NCBI RefSeq assembly: GCF_030812855.1
Contig: NZ_JAUSTK010000004.1
Location: forward strand, 1 to 64,000
Direction: 5' to 3'
Length of the DNA: 64,000 bases
Origin: Paenibacillus wynnii
GTDB lineage: Bacteria; Bacillota; Bacilli; Paenibacillales; Paenibacillaceae
Shown here: positions 9,138-16,637 of the stretch, piece by piece
Position numbering within the stretch: position 1 is the stretch's first letter
Layout of the letters: the number at the start of each line of letters is the position of its first letter
The notes under the pieces: model-generated
What the model was told of the DNA's origin: nothing
Databases searched by the model: none
Seen by the model: only the letters and a program-made list of their open reading frames with translations
Made by a program: the position numbers and the translations under genes

Positions 9138-9425
9138 TTAAATGGGTAACATATCTTGCTTCTTCGCCTTTGTACGGCAGTCCTTGCATAATCCGACCAC
9201 TGTACCGTTGTCCTGGGCGTAGAATATTAGCTTTCCATTTTTCTTTTTACAGGAGGAGCAGGGCTGTTCCCCGCTTTTTCTCTTGGTATTGCGGTGCCTG
9301 TCCATGGAGATAACATTATTTTTGGAGACACGCTGATCCGCTTTCTGGTCTCTTCTTCGGCGGTTAAAAAAATAAATGAATGCCAATAATACTAGTAGTA
9401 GGAACATAATAACGGCGTATCGCAT
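9138..9425 (-). CDS. small membrane-anchored protein with C-terminal zinc-ribbon-like cysteines
   Basis: A 95-residue protein of unknown function. One N-terminal transmembrane helix (about residues 3-16, VIMFLLLVLLAFIYFF) is followed by a very basic segment (NRRRRDQK). A C-terminal treble-clef-like cysteine set comes last: CSSC near residue 57 and CKDC near residue 80. The start ATG follows AGAGAAGG at 9 bases. It lies upstream of rplS on the same strand and separated by about 150 bases, and is probably an independent small gene. No family was recognised. Confidence 0.65.
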   Translation of the reverse strand: MRYAVIMFLLLVLLAFIYFFNRRRRDQKADQRVSKNNVISMDRHRNTKRKSGEQPCSSCKKKNGKLIFYAQDNGTVVGLCKDCRTKAKKQDMLPI

Positions 9426-9695
9426 TTTGCCATACCTTCTCTCTTACGGCATTTGAAATATATTCTCTATTATAAGATAACCTTTTTTAGAGGGACAAGC
9501 GAATTTGCTACAGATTAACTTCCTCCGTTAAACTTTGGTGCTGTATCGAAGTATCCTGGTCTAAAGTCCAGTATGTAATTCCTCCCTCAGCCCCTTTTCC
9601 AATAAATTCCCATCTCATATACTGATATAAGTACAGAATCATAGTACATAACATTCAACACTAAGAATGACCATATAATAAGGAGGATTTACTAA

Positions 9696-10637
9696 ATGAG
9701 ACAAAATTATAAGCCGATACTTGCAGCAGTTGTGTTATCTATGGTACTGCTGGCGGGTTGTACACAGCTCCCTGGCAAAGCGGACAACAATTGGGAACTC
9801 ATTGGAGAAAACGAAGTTCGACAGGATCTTGGGACTGCACTTCAGCAGGATCTAGGCGAAGCGGCAGCCGGCCTGGAGCAGACGGTAGAGGATTCTGCAA
9901 TTAAATTATCTGAGCACATCATAACCAAGGGAATCAGCAAAAAGTTATCTGCAGCTAAGGAAGTAGGCAGCTCAACAGTTCTGAGCATCAATAATCCTGT
10001 GGGAACGATTGAAGTAAAACCTGCATCAGGTAATCAGATCATTGTGAATACTACGATCTGGTTCGACAACAATTCCAATCATGAGGCTGACCGTCAGGAA
10101 ATCATGGACAATGCAGAAGTATCGATCCAGTTGAATGGTGACAAAATAACCGCATCGACACATGTAAAGAACAATCCGAAAAAGGATCTGTGGACTTGGG
10201 CTCAAGACAAATTCGACTACTCCAATTTCAGTATAGATTATAGTATAGAAGTCCCCGAGAGCGTAGATATGTACCAAATCACTAATAATGTGGGCGAGGT
10301 ACAACTTCATGATCTGCAAGGAACCTACCGTATTGTCAGCAATGTAGGAGCTGTAAAAATATCAGGAGCAGCGTTTACAGGAAAATCTACAGTAGAATCT
10401 AATACCGGCAGTATTCATCTGGACATTGCCGATATGAAGGCTAAGAGCAGTCTTAAGGTCAAAACAGATATTGGAAGCATATCCGCATCGCTAGCAAAAT
10501 CACTTCAATGCAGCCTTGAAATTGAGAGTGAACTTGGTGTTATAAACGGGGCGGAGGATGGTAAAAGTGAGATCAATGGCGGCGGACCCTTAATCTCATT
10601 ATCCTCCTCCATCGGTGCGATTACGATTGATAATTGA
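9696..10637 (+). CDS. DUF4097-like beta-repeat lipoprotein
   Basis: A secreted lipoprotein of 313 residues. The signal peptide ends in a lipobox, LLAGC, with the lipidated cysteine near residue 22. The mature part has a roughly 75-residue charged linker. It is followed by regularly spaced beta-strand repeats (STVLSINNPVGTIEVKP, MYQITNNVGEVQLHDLQG, YRIVSNVGAVKISG, STVESNTGSIHLDI, LKVKTDIGSISASL) of the kind seen in DUF4097/adhesin-like proteins. A strong AGGAGG site precedes the ATG. It stands alone on the plus strand inside the otherwise minus-strand translation gene block. Function unknown; surface or stress role is only an inference. Confidence 0.8.
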   Translation: MRQNYKPILAAVVLSMVLLAGCTQLPGKADNNWELIGENEVRQDLGTALQQDLGEAAAGLEQTVEDSAIKLSEHIITKGISKKLSAAKEVGSSTVLSINNPVGTIEVKPASGNQIIVNTTIWFDNNSNHEADRQEIMDNAEVSIQLNGDKITASTHVKNNPKKDLWTWAQDKFDYSNFSIDYSIEVPESVDMYQITNNVGEVQLHDLQGTYRIVSNVGAVKISGAAFTGKSTVESNTGSIHLDIADMKAKSSLKVKTDIGSISASLAKSLQCSLEIESELGVINGAEDGKSEINGGGPLISLSSSIGAITIDN

Positions 10638-10685
10638 TACTATGAATCTATTATTTTTAAATACTTAATTTTCTTTAAAATTTTA

Positions 10686-10714
10686 TGGATATTTCTACTG
10701 GGCTGTGCTATACT
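10686..10714 (+). promoter_or_regulatory. extended -10 promoter of the orphan RNA
   Basis: TGCTATACT at 10706-10714 is a near-consensus extended -10 element. The -35 region at 17 bases upstream (TGGATA) is weak, as is usual with extended -10 promoters. It precedes the structured RNA described next. Confidence 0.6.
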
Positions 10715-10719
10715 CTCCC

Positions 10720-10885
10720 TACAAGGAAAGGAGGTGCGTTCACATCAAGCATGACATGTTGAACGTATCCCTTACCCGAACCAACAATCAATAATATTTA
10801 CGTTGGTGGCGCGGGATACGGATCAAGGCCTTACAAGCTTTAAATAGCGCCCCGGGTAGAGAGACCGTCTTCGGACGGTCTTTTT
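10720..10885 (+). ncRNA. orphan structured RNA ending in an intrinsic terminator
   Basis: About 165 bases with its own promoter and terminator but no gene after it. It begins with an AAAGGAGGTG ribosome-binding-like sequence (10726-10735). It then folds into a long hairpin in which CGTATCCC (10764-10771) pairs with GGGATACG (10813-10820), with an inner stem ACCAAC/GTTGGT. A conserved-looking linker (GGATCAAGGCCTTACAAGC) follows, then the terminator. Such architecture suits a leader RNA or a stand-alone small RNA. I do not recognise the class. A very short leader peptide after the SD-like sequence is possible. Confidence 0.55.
10862..10885 (+). terminator. intrinsic terminator of the orphan RNA
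   Basis: An 8-bp stem AGACCGTC/GACGGTCT closed by a TTCG tetraloop and followed by TTTTT: a textbook rho-independent terminator on the plus strand. Confidence 0.9.
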
Positions 10886-10889
10886 CATG

Positions 10890-11305
10890 GCCTTTTTACA
10901 TTTGATTTCGTGATATCCCCACACACGAGCCCATTCAAGTGCACTTTTACATTTGGTTTCGCGATTTCCTCTCATACCTGCCGATTCAAGTGCACTTTTA
11001 CATTTGATTTCGCGATTTCCTCTCATACCAGCCGATCCAAGTGCACTTTTACATTTGATTTCGCGATTTCCTCTCATACCAGCCGATCCAAGTGCACTTT
11101 TACCTTTGATTTCATGTTTTCCCCTCATACCTGCCAGTTCAAGTGCACTTTTACATTTGGTTTCGCGATTTCCTCTCATACCTGCCAGTTCAAGTGCACT
11201 TTTACATTTGGTTTCGCGATTTCCCCTTATACTAGCCCTTTCAAGTACACTTTTACCTTTGATTTCGTAATATCCCCCCTCACATTAGCCGAATCGAGTC
11301 ACTTT
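10890..11305. repeat. 51-bp tandem repeat array with a perfect palindrome in each unit
   Basis: About seven to eight direct units with an exact 51-base period. The block CAAGTGCACTTTTAC starts at 10936, 10987, 11038, 11089, 11140 and 11191, with a variant at 11242 and degenerate units at both ends. Six units contain the perfect 10-bp palindrome AAGTGCACTT; the seventh has AAGTACACTT. Each unit also carries TTTCGCGATTTC or a variant. Because 51 is divisible by three, several frames stay open on both strands, but no ribosome binding site or codon signature supports a gene. There is no terminator between unit and flank beyond those listed. Confidence 0.92.
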
Positions 11306-11333
11306 ACAGATTAAATCTTAATACCCTACAACA

Positions 11334-11388
11334 AAATAAACCATTAAAGCCGCGAACATGCAGTTCACCTGACCTTAATGGTTTATTT
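11334..11388. terminator. long-stem bidirectional terminator-like hairpin
   Basis: AAATAAACCATTAA pairs perfectly with TTAATGGTTTATTT around a loop of about 27 bases. It lies 50 bases beyond the end of the 38-codon minus-strand gene and could terminate transcription of it, as well as separate it from the repeat array. Confidence 0.6.
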
Positions 11389-11437
11389 CTCATCCTATGT
11401 GGTTATTCCAATGAAAAATTATTTCTCAATGGAATTT

Positions 11438-11554
11438 TTAAGATTTACGATTTTTATAAAAATCGATAATATCACTCACAGTACGGAGCTGCTCCGCTTC
11501 TTTTTGGACAGCGTCCACGTTCTGCTTGAATTCTTCGCGCGTTTTCGTAGTCAC
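11438..11554 (-). CDS. 38-residue charged helical small protein
   Basis: A short gene too small for most annotation cut-offs. The product begins VTTKTREEFKQNVDAVQK, continues EAEQLRTVSDIIDFYKNRKS, and is predicted to be an amphipathic charged helix. The GTG start is preceded by AAAGGA about 10 bases upstream. The composition (high Glu, Lys, Gln, no low-complexity, clean heptad-like hydrophobics) is protein-like, and a large hairpin follows. I do not recognise a family. It fills part of the unusual gap between trmD and rplS. Confidence 0.5.
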   Translation of the reverse strand: MTTKTREEFKQNVDAVQKEAEQLRTVSDIIDFYKNRKS

Positions 11555-11729
11555 TCCGGTTCATTCCTTTCGTTAATAAAATGCAACATAGCTGCATGTG
11601 TTAATCTGCTACACTACTTATTACCCAAAAATCAGCTTGCTAACACACTTTATCAGTATATGCACCGATATTTCTTTTGATGACAAATCTCAAAAACTTT
11701 TTTTACGTTTCTGCGGATATAAAAAAAAA

Positions 11730-11763
11730 CACTTTACTAACGTGAGATCACGTCAATAAAGTG
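11730..11763 (-). terminator. intrinsic terminator after trmD
   Basis: CACTTTA pairs with TAAAGTG and the inner CGTGA with TCACG, and a nine-T run (minus strand) follows. It closes the ffh-trmD operon about 40 bases after trmD. Confidence 0.85.
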
Positions 11764-11804
11764 CTTAAGTTTTAAACTATAAAAATTGTATTAAGATCTA
11801 CGTA

Positions 11805-12557
11805 TTAGGAACTACTGCCTTTTAACCGCTCCAGAATCTGTTTATCCTTCGGGGTCAGTTCTGCTGTCTCTAACAGATCAGGCCGGCGTTCTAAGGTACG
11901 CTGCAGCGCCTGCTCACGCCGCCACACATCGATATTGGCATGATGTCCACTTAGCAGCATATCCGGTACCTTCCAGCCGCGAAACTCCGCTGGGCGCGTA
12001 TAGTGTGGATACTCGAGCAGTCCCGTGCTGAACGAATCAGATACTGCAGATGTCTCATTGCCTAACGCTCCAGGCTGAAGGCGGACAATGGAATCAATAA
12101 CGGTCATAGCCGGGAGTTCGCCGCCGGTAAGTACATAATCGCCAATGGAAAGTTCATCCGTTACCAGATGCTCGCGGATTCGCTCGTCATACCCCTCATA
12201 ATGCCCGCAAATAAAGATAAGGTGCTGCTCTTGAGCCAGCTCCTCAGCTATTTTCTGGGTATAGGTCTTGCCTTGAGGACACATAAGGATAATACGCGGT
12301 TTAACAGCTTCTTCAGCGGGTAAAGGGGACAACAGGTGTTCAACCGCCGCAAAGATCGGATCGGGCTTCAGAACCATCCCTCCGCCTCCGCCATAGGGAG
12401 TGTCATCTACCGTATTATGTTTATTGCCGGAAAAATCACGAAAATTGACAGCATTCAACGATACAATGCCTTTATCACGGGCTTTGCCAAGAATACTTGT
12501 GCCAAAAACGCCTTCACACATTTCAGGAAACAGCGTCAGCACATCAATTCTTATCAT
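11805..12557 (-). CDS. trmD: tRNA (guanine-37-N1)-methyltransferase
   Basis: TrmD methylates G37 of tRNAs reading CNN codons and prevents frameshifting. The trefoil-knot SPOUT motifs are visible: [13 protein letters not shown] at the N terminus, [29 protein letters not shown], and the knot loop [12 protein letters not shown] followed by [14 protein letters not shown]. Length 250 is standard. Its start overlaps the rimM stop by four bases, so it is translationally coupled to rimM. Confidence 0.98.
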   Translation of the reverse strand: MIRIDVLTLFPEMCEGVFGTSILGKARDKGIVSLNAVNFRDFSGNKHNTVDDTPYGGGGGMVLKPDPIFAAVEHLLSPLPAEEAVKPRIILMCPQGKTYTQKIAEELAQEQHLIFICGHYEGYDERIREHLVTDELSIGDYVLTGGELPAMTVIDSIVRLQPGALGNETSAVSDSFSTGLLEYPHYTRPAEFRGWKVPDMLLSGHHANIDVWRREQALQRTLERRPDLLETAELTPKDKQILERLKGSSS

Positions 12558-13078
12558 GACAGCAGCCCTTCCATAAGATGAATCGTTACACGGCGAGCTT
12601 GTACATCCACATCAAGCACGACCTCGTCAATAACCGGAATAAGGATATCAGCCCCTTTAGAAGGTTTGACAACCCATACATGATTAGCTCCCGGGGTCAA
12701 AATCTCAGTGATCATACCCAGCGGCTCTGTACCTGGCTCGTCTGTATAAACCGCACATCCAATAATCTGATGGAAGTAATATTCGTTATCCGGCAGTTCC
12801 ACCAAATCAGTGCTTGGCACCTTTAACAGGCTGCCTTTATATTTCTCCACTTGGTTGATATTGGTATAACCTTTAAGCTTTGTAATATACATCCCTTTAT
12901 GTTCGCGTGTGGATTCCACGATTACATCAAAAGCACTCCCATTCTCCGGCACCACGAGTAGCTTTTTGCCGGGTGCAAAACGCACTTCGGGGAAATCAGA
13001 ATAAGACAATATTTTTACTTCTCCGCGAATCCCGTGTGTATTTGCCAGTCTGCCTACGGTTAATAAATCTTCCGTCAT
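12554..13078 (-). CDS. rimM: ribosome maturation factor RimM
   Basis: RimM binds S19 and helps 30S head maturation. The N-terminal domain begins [19 protein letters not shown], and the C-terminal PRC-barrel domain includes [16 protein letters not shown] and [15 protein letters not shown]. The frame extends nine codons further upstream, but the ATG at 13078 has a strong AAAGGAGAGG site, and the predicted product (174 residues) then has the family's usual N terminus. It overlaps trmD by four bases. Confidence 0.96.
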   Translation of the reverse strand: MTEDLLTVGRLANTHGIRGEVKILSYSDFPEVRFAPGKKLLVVPENGSAFDVIVESTREHKGMYITKLKGYTNINQVEKYKGSLLKVPSTDLVELPDNEYYFHQIIGCAVYTDEPGTEPLGMITEILTPGANHVWVVKPSKGADILIPVIDEVVLDVDVQARRVTIHLMEGLLS

Positions 13079-13132
13079 GTGAACCTCTCCTTTAGCAACG
13101 TTCATTAATCCTTCTTACTCTATATAATAGAA

Positions 13133-13166
13133 CAAAAAGGGGCTGGGATATACTATCCCGAGCCCC
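13133..13166 (-). terminator. hairpin with T-run between khpA and rimM
   Basis: A strong GGGGCTCGGGATA/TATCCCAGCCCC stem is followed by TTTTT on the minus strand. Placed between khpA and rimM inside the operon, it probably causes partial termination and lowers rimM-trmD expression relative to rpsP. Confidence 0.75.
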
Positions 13167-13182
13167 TCATTGTGCGATCTAC

Positions 13183-13413
13183 TTAAGATAAAATATCTAC
13201 AGTTACACGTTTATCGCTTTTGACTGCTGCAGATGTGACTACCGTACGTAGCGCCTTCGCGATCCGTCCCTGTTTGCCGATGACTTTCCCTACATCATCA
13301 GGATGTACGGACAGTTCATATACAATCAGGTGATCCTTCTCAACGGTCCGTACAGTCACATCATCTGGATGATCCACTAAAGCCTTAGCAATAACTCCAA
13401 CTAATTCTTCCAT
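13183..13413 (-). CDS. khpA: KH-domain RNA-binding protein KhpA (YlqC)
   Basis: A 76-residue single KH-domain protein of the KhpA/YlqC family, which in other Bacillota pairs with KhpB in RNA binding and cell division control. The KH core VHPDDVGKVIGKQGRIAKALRTV contains the GxxG loop (GKQG). The reading frame opens five codons upstream, but the ATG at 13413 is preferred because GAGGG lies 8 bases before it and the product then starts MEELVGVIAKALVDHP as in homologues. It lies directly downstream of rpsP. Confidence 0.95.
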   Translation of the reverse strand: MEELVGVIAKALVDHPDDVTVRTVEKDHLIVYELSVHPDDVGKVIGKQGRIAKALRTVVTSAAVKSDKRVTVDILS

Positions 13414-13437
13414 AGAGGACACCCTCACATTCAGTCA

Positions 13438-13710
13438 TTATTTCTGTTGTTTAAGCTCATGGAACTTCTTCATCACGCCTGCTTTGGAAAGCAAGTTGCG
13501 AACGGTATCAGATGCTTGTGCACCTGTTTGAAGCCATTTAAGAGCTTTCTCTTCATCGATCTTAACTACTGCCGGTTGTTCAATCGGATTATAATAACCA
13601 ATTTCCTCGATAAAACGACCGTCACGAGGGGACCGGGAATCAGAAACCACTACACGATAAAATGGCGCTTTATGTGCACCCATGCGTTTCAAACGAATAC
13701 GTACTGCCAC
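13438..13710 (-). CDS. rpsP: 30S ribosomal protein S16
   Basis: Ribosomal protein S16, with [37 protein letters not shown], the diagnostic N-terminal half. The GTG at 13710 is the start because it is preceded by AAGGAGG at 8 bases; the in-frame GTG three codons earlier lies within the ribosome binding site itself. Length 90 residues is normal. Confidence 0.97.
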   Translation of the reverse strand: MAVRIRLKRMGAHKAPFYRVVVSDSRSPRDGRFIEEIGYYNPIEQPAVVKIDEEKALKWLQTGAQASDTVRNLLSKAGVMKKFHELKQQK

Positions 13711-13719
13711 GAAATTCAC

Positions 13720-13985
13720 CTCCTTAAAAGAATATCGATCCCGCCCAAACCCTCCCTTCCAAGGGAGGGCCCCAAGGGTTGCACCCTCTGGACACCCGCA
13801 CCAAAAACGTATTGGTGATGGTGTTCAGTATGGCGCTACCTAGGACGTTTGGGTGTTATGATCGCTTACGTCCCTGACGGGACACGCTTTATGCTTGCGG
13901 TATCTAGAAAACATAAGGATAATCCTATGTTGTACTATGGACCATCGGGAAGACCAATCAACTGATTAAGATCAAGTTCAAAAGA
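13720..13985. other. 265-base gap between ffh and rpsP with inverted repeats
   Basis: No gene is seen. It holds a GC-rich perfect hairpin (CCCTCCCTT/AAGGGAGGG, 13749-13768), a GTCCC/GGGAC stem near 13872-13885, and a CTTATGTT-type inverted pair near 13908-13928. Some of these could be processing or attenuation structures in the ffh-rpsP transcript. No clear promoter was identified. Confidence 0.4.
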
Positions 13986-15371
13986 TCAACGGAAAGGGAA
14001 CTTCATACCTTTGCCGCCCATGCCTTTGAGCTGCTTCATGGCGTTCTTAGCGCCTTTGCCGCCTCCGCCGCCCATCATGCCGGAGAACTGCTTCATCATC
14101 TTACGCATCTCATCAAACTGCTTGATGAGTCGGTTAACCTCAGCAACTGAAGTCCCGCTGCCTGTTGCAATACGCTTACGGCGATTATGGTTAATGATCT
14201 CTGGCTGATGTTTCTCGGCCTTTGTCATTGAGTGTACGATAGCCTCAACGCGCCCCATCTGCTTGTCGTCAACCTTCAAATCCTTCATGCCCTTAGCTTT
14301 GTTCATGCCAGGCAGCATCTCCAGAATCTGATCGATAGGTCCAAGCTTCTTCACTTGATCCATCTGCTCCAAGAAATCATCGAACGTAAATTCCGCATTA
14401 CGCATCTTACGTTCCATTTCCTTGGCTTTGTCAGCATCTATGTTGAACTGGGCTTTCTCGATCAGCGACAGCATGTCGCCCATACCCAGTATTCGCGAAG
14501 CCATACGTTCCGGATGGAAAGGCTCCAAGGCGTCGATCTTCTCACCAAGAGCAGCGAATTTGATCGGACAGCCGGTAACAGCTTTGACAGATAATGCAGC
14601 ACCGCCTCGAGTGTCACCATCGAGCTTGGTTAATACTACACCCGTAAGGGCAAGTTGTTTGTTGAAGCTGTCAGCAACATTTACAGCATCTTGTCCGGTC
14701 ATGGCATCCACAACCAGCAAGACTTCATCAGGGTTCACTACAGCGTGAATCTGCTTAAGTTCATCCATGAGATCTTCATCTATATGCAGTCGACCTGCGG
14801 TATCGATAATCACATAATCTAAGTTATTATCCTTCGCATACTGTAAACCTTGTTTGGCGATATCCACCGGACTAGTCTTGTCGCCCAGTGAGAATACCGG
14901 AACCTTAATCTGCTCTCCCAGGACCTCCAGCTGCTTGATCGCAGCAGGACGATAAATGTCTCCTGCCACAAGCAATGGCCGATGATTACCCTTCTGTAAG
15001 AGTTTCGCCAACTTGGCAGAGGTTGTCGTCTTACCCGCACCCTGCAGACCCGCCATCATAATAACAGTCGGCGGCTTGTTTGACTTCGCCAGCTTTGCTT
15101 GGCTGCCACCCATCAATTCCGTTAATTCTTTATTAACGATATCGATAATGACCATGCCGGGAGTAAAGCTATCCATCACTTCCTTGCCGATGGATTTCTC
15201 CTTCACCTTGGATACGAAATCCTTCACTACCTTGAAGTTAACGTCTGCTTCCAGCAAGGCCAGCCTAACTTCGCGCATAGCTTCGTTTACATCATCCTCG
15301 GAAACTTTTCCTTTGCCGCGCAGTTTACTGAACACACTCTGTAGTCTTCCGCTTAAACCTTCAAACGCCAT
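13986..15371 (-). CDS. ffh: signal recognition particle protein Ffh
   Basis: Ffh is the GTPase of the bacterial signal recognition particle. The N domain (AFEGLSGRLQSVFSKLRGKGKV) is followed by the G domain with GLQGAGKTTTSAKLA (G1), DTAGRLHIDEDLMDEL (G3) and TKLDGDTRGGAALS (G4), then the methionine-rich M domain (LEMLPGMNKAKG, RIATGSGTSVAEVNRL, MMKQFSGMMGGGGGKG). The frame opens 39 codons earlier within ylxM, but the ATG at 15371 has GGGAGG 9 bases upstream and gives the standard 461 residues. ylxM lies just upstream. Confidence 0.98.
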   Translation of the reverse strand: MAFEGLSGRLQSVFSKLRGKGKVSEDDVNEAMREVRLALLEADVNFKVVKDFVSKVKEKSIGKEVMDSFTPGMVIIDIVNKELTELMGGSQAKLAKSNKPPTVIMMAGLQGAGKTTTSAKLAKLLQKGNHRPLLVAGDIYRPAAIKQLEVLGEQIKVPVFSLGDKTSPVDIAKQGLQYAKDNNLDYVIIDTAGRLHIDEDLMDELKQIHAVVNPDEVLLVVDAMTGQDAVNVADSFNKQLALTGVVLTKLDGDTRGGAALSVKAVTGCPIKFAALGEKIDALEPFHPERMASRILGMGDMLSLIEKAQFNIDADKAKEMERKMRNAEFTFDDFLEQMDQVKKLGPIDQILEMLPGMNKAKGMKDLKVDDKQMGRVEAIVHSMTKAEKHQPEIINHNRRKRIATGSGTSVAEVNRLIKQFDEMRKMMKQFSGMMGGGGGKGAKNAMKQLKGMGGKGMKFPFR

Positions 15372-15393
15372 ATTCTGCCGCCTCCCTTCTTCA

Positions 15394-15750
15394 TTAATCC
15401 AAGCTCTGTAAACGGTCCATAATTTCTGCGAAACGTAAATTATATTCTTCTGACAGCAGTCCGATTTCCGGCAGTCTGCGCAGTTCATCTATATAGTGAC
15501 TACGACTCTCATGTTTACCGAGTAATCCGAGCTTGTCCTCGTAGTTCTCCAACACTTGCTCCGCCCGTTTGATATGCTCATATACAGCTTGACGGCTAAT
15601 TTCGAATTCAGCGGCAATTTCTCCCAAGGAGAAGTCATCATGAAAATAATATTTAAGAAACGTCTGCTGCTTATCCGTTAACAGCCGTTCGTAGAAAGCG
15701 AAAAGCAAATTAATTCGGTTTGTTTTCTCTAGCTTGTTATCCTGACTCAT
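15394..15750 (-). CDS. ylxM: YlxM family SRP-associated DNA-binding-like protein
   Basis: A 118-residue protein with a sigma-70 region 4-like helix-turn-helix (YFHDDFSLGEIAAEFEISRQAVYEHIKRAEQ, about residues 36-66). YlxM proteins are encoded with ffh across Bacillota and modulate SRP GTPase activity in some species. The frame begins seven codons earlier, but the ATG at 15750 is preferred for its GGGAGTG site. It is the first gene of the operon and has a consensus promoter upstream. Confidence 0.93.
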   Translation of the reverse strand: MSQDNKLEKTNRINLLFAFYERLLTDKQQTFLKYYFHDDFSLGEIAAEFEISRQAVYEHIKRAEQVLENYEDKLGLLGKHESRSHYIDELRRLPEIGLLSEEYNLRFAEIMDRLQSLD

Positions 15751-15804
15751 TAAGGGCACTCCCTTCGTCAAGGCAAAACACTTTACAGCTCTACAACGTC
15801 CCTT

Positions 15805-15833
15805 ATAATACCGAAAACAAAGAAAGATGTCAA
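15805..15833 (-). promoter_or_regulatory. SigA-type promoter of ylxM-ffh operon
   Basis: On the minus strand TTGACA (15828-15833) and TATTAT (15805-15810) are separated by exactly 17 bases. The -35 box lies in the right arm of an inverted repeat AGATGACAAG/CTTGACATCT, so a repressor or a terminator hairpin of upstream transcripts may overlap it. Confidence 0.85.
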
Positions 15834-15899
15834 GCCTTTTTGCTTGTCATCTTTTTCTTTGTCTAAATTCCATGATTTCCATCAGAAATTAAGCCTAAA

Positions 15900-16547
15900 T
15901 CAATGGATGGGCAGCAGGTAAATGAATACGGCCAAGAAGTGTATAGTGCTTCCGCCAAGCACAAACAGATGCCAGATCGCATGATGGTAAGGGAAGCCTC
16001 TCCATACATAAAAAATCGTACCCAGCGTGTAAAGAATCCCGCCTGCCATCAGCAGCATCATGCCTCCGGGTGACACTACAGCAGAAAGTGGATTCCAGGC
16101 GATAACGATTAGCCAGCCCATGGCTATATAAAAAATAGTAGACATAAATAGAAATCTTTTAACGAAATAGGCTTTGAATAGAACCCCAAAGATGGCAATA
16201 CCCCAGATAACGCCAAACAAGCTCCAGCCCAATGTTCCACGAAGTGCAACAAGCAAAAAGGGTGTGTACGTACCAGCAATGTATAAATAGATTGAAGAAT
16301 GATCTAGAAATTCAAAAAAATCCTTTGCCTTACCTTCCTTTAAGCTGTGCACCAAGGTGGAATTAAAATAGAGAAGCATCATCGTCGTGCCGTAAACCGA
16401 AAAGCTGACCACATGCCAGACATTCCCCTTCAAACTGGCAAAAACAATTAAAATTACAAGTGCAGCGACGCTTAATACGGCTCCGATACCATGGGTTACC
16501 GCGTTCGCCACTTCTTCCTTGCGGGTATAAGTATGAGTATTCGCCAT
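15900..16547 (-). CDS. hemolysin III family (PAQR-type) membrane protein
   Basis: A 215-residue integral membrane protein of the hemolysin III/YqfA family, related to PAQR receptors. About seven hydrophobic helices are evident. Typical motifs are EEVANAVTHGIGAVLSV at the N terminus, STLVHSL, DHSSIYLYIAGTYTPF, and the C-terminal FPYHHAIWHLFVLGGSTIHF with the conserved histidines that bind zinc in PAQR proteins. The cellular function of bacterial members is unclear; the haemolysin name is historical. Gene stands alone. Confidence 0.93.
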   Translation of the reverse strand: MANTHTYTRKEEVANAVTHGIGAVLSVAALVILIVFASLKGNVWHVVSFSVYGTTMMLLYFNSTLVHSLKEGKAKDFFEFLDHSSIYLYIAGTYTPFLLVALRGTLGWSLFGVIWGIAIFGVLFKAYFVKRFLFMSTIFYIAMGWLIVIAWNPLSAVVSPGGMMLLMAGGILYTLGTIFYVWRGFPYHHAIWHLFVLGGSTIHFLAVFIYLLPIH

Positions 16548-16637
16548 GCCAAATCCTTCCGTGAATCATTTTATACTATTATAGACGTTCCTCGGGTGCC
16601 CTTCCACTGCACCGAAAGACCACCCGGGAAACTTTAA

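Noticed and set aside
10890..11305. CRISPR array
   Set aside because: Units are direct copies over the full 51 bases with no variable spacers, and no cas genes are nearby.
10823..11314. Repetitive open frames of 100-134 residues on both strands
   Set aside because: They arise because the 51-base repeat unit is a multiple of three and has few stops. None has a ribosome binding site and all encode only the repeat translated in different frames.
11378..11680. 100-residue plus-strand frame
   Set aside because: It crosses the hairpin at 11334-11388 and the antisense 38-codon gene, has no ribosome binding site and no protein-like pattern.
14232..15411. Plus-strand frames opposite ffh
   Set aside because: Antisense shadows; ffh is fully accounted for on the minus strand.
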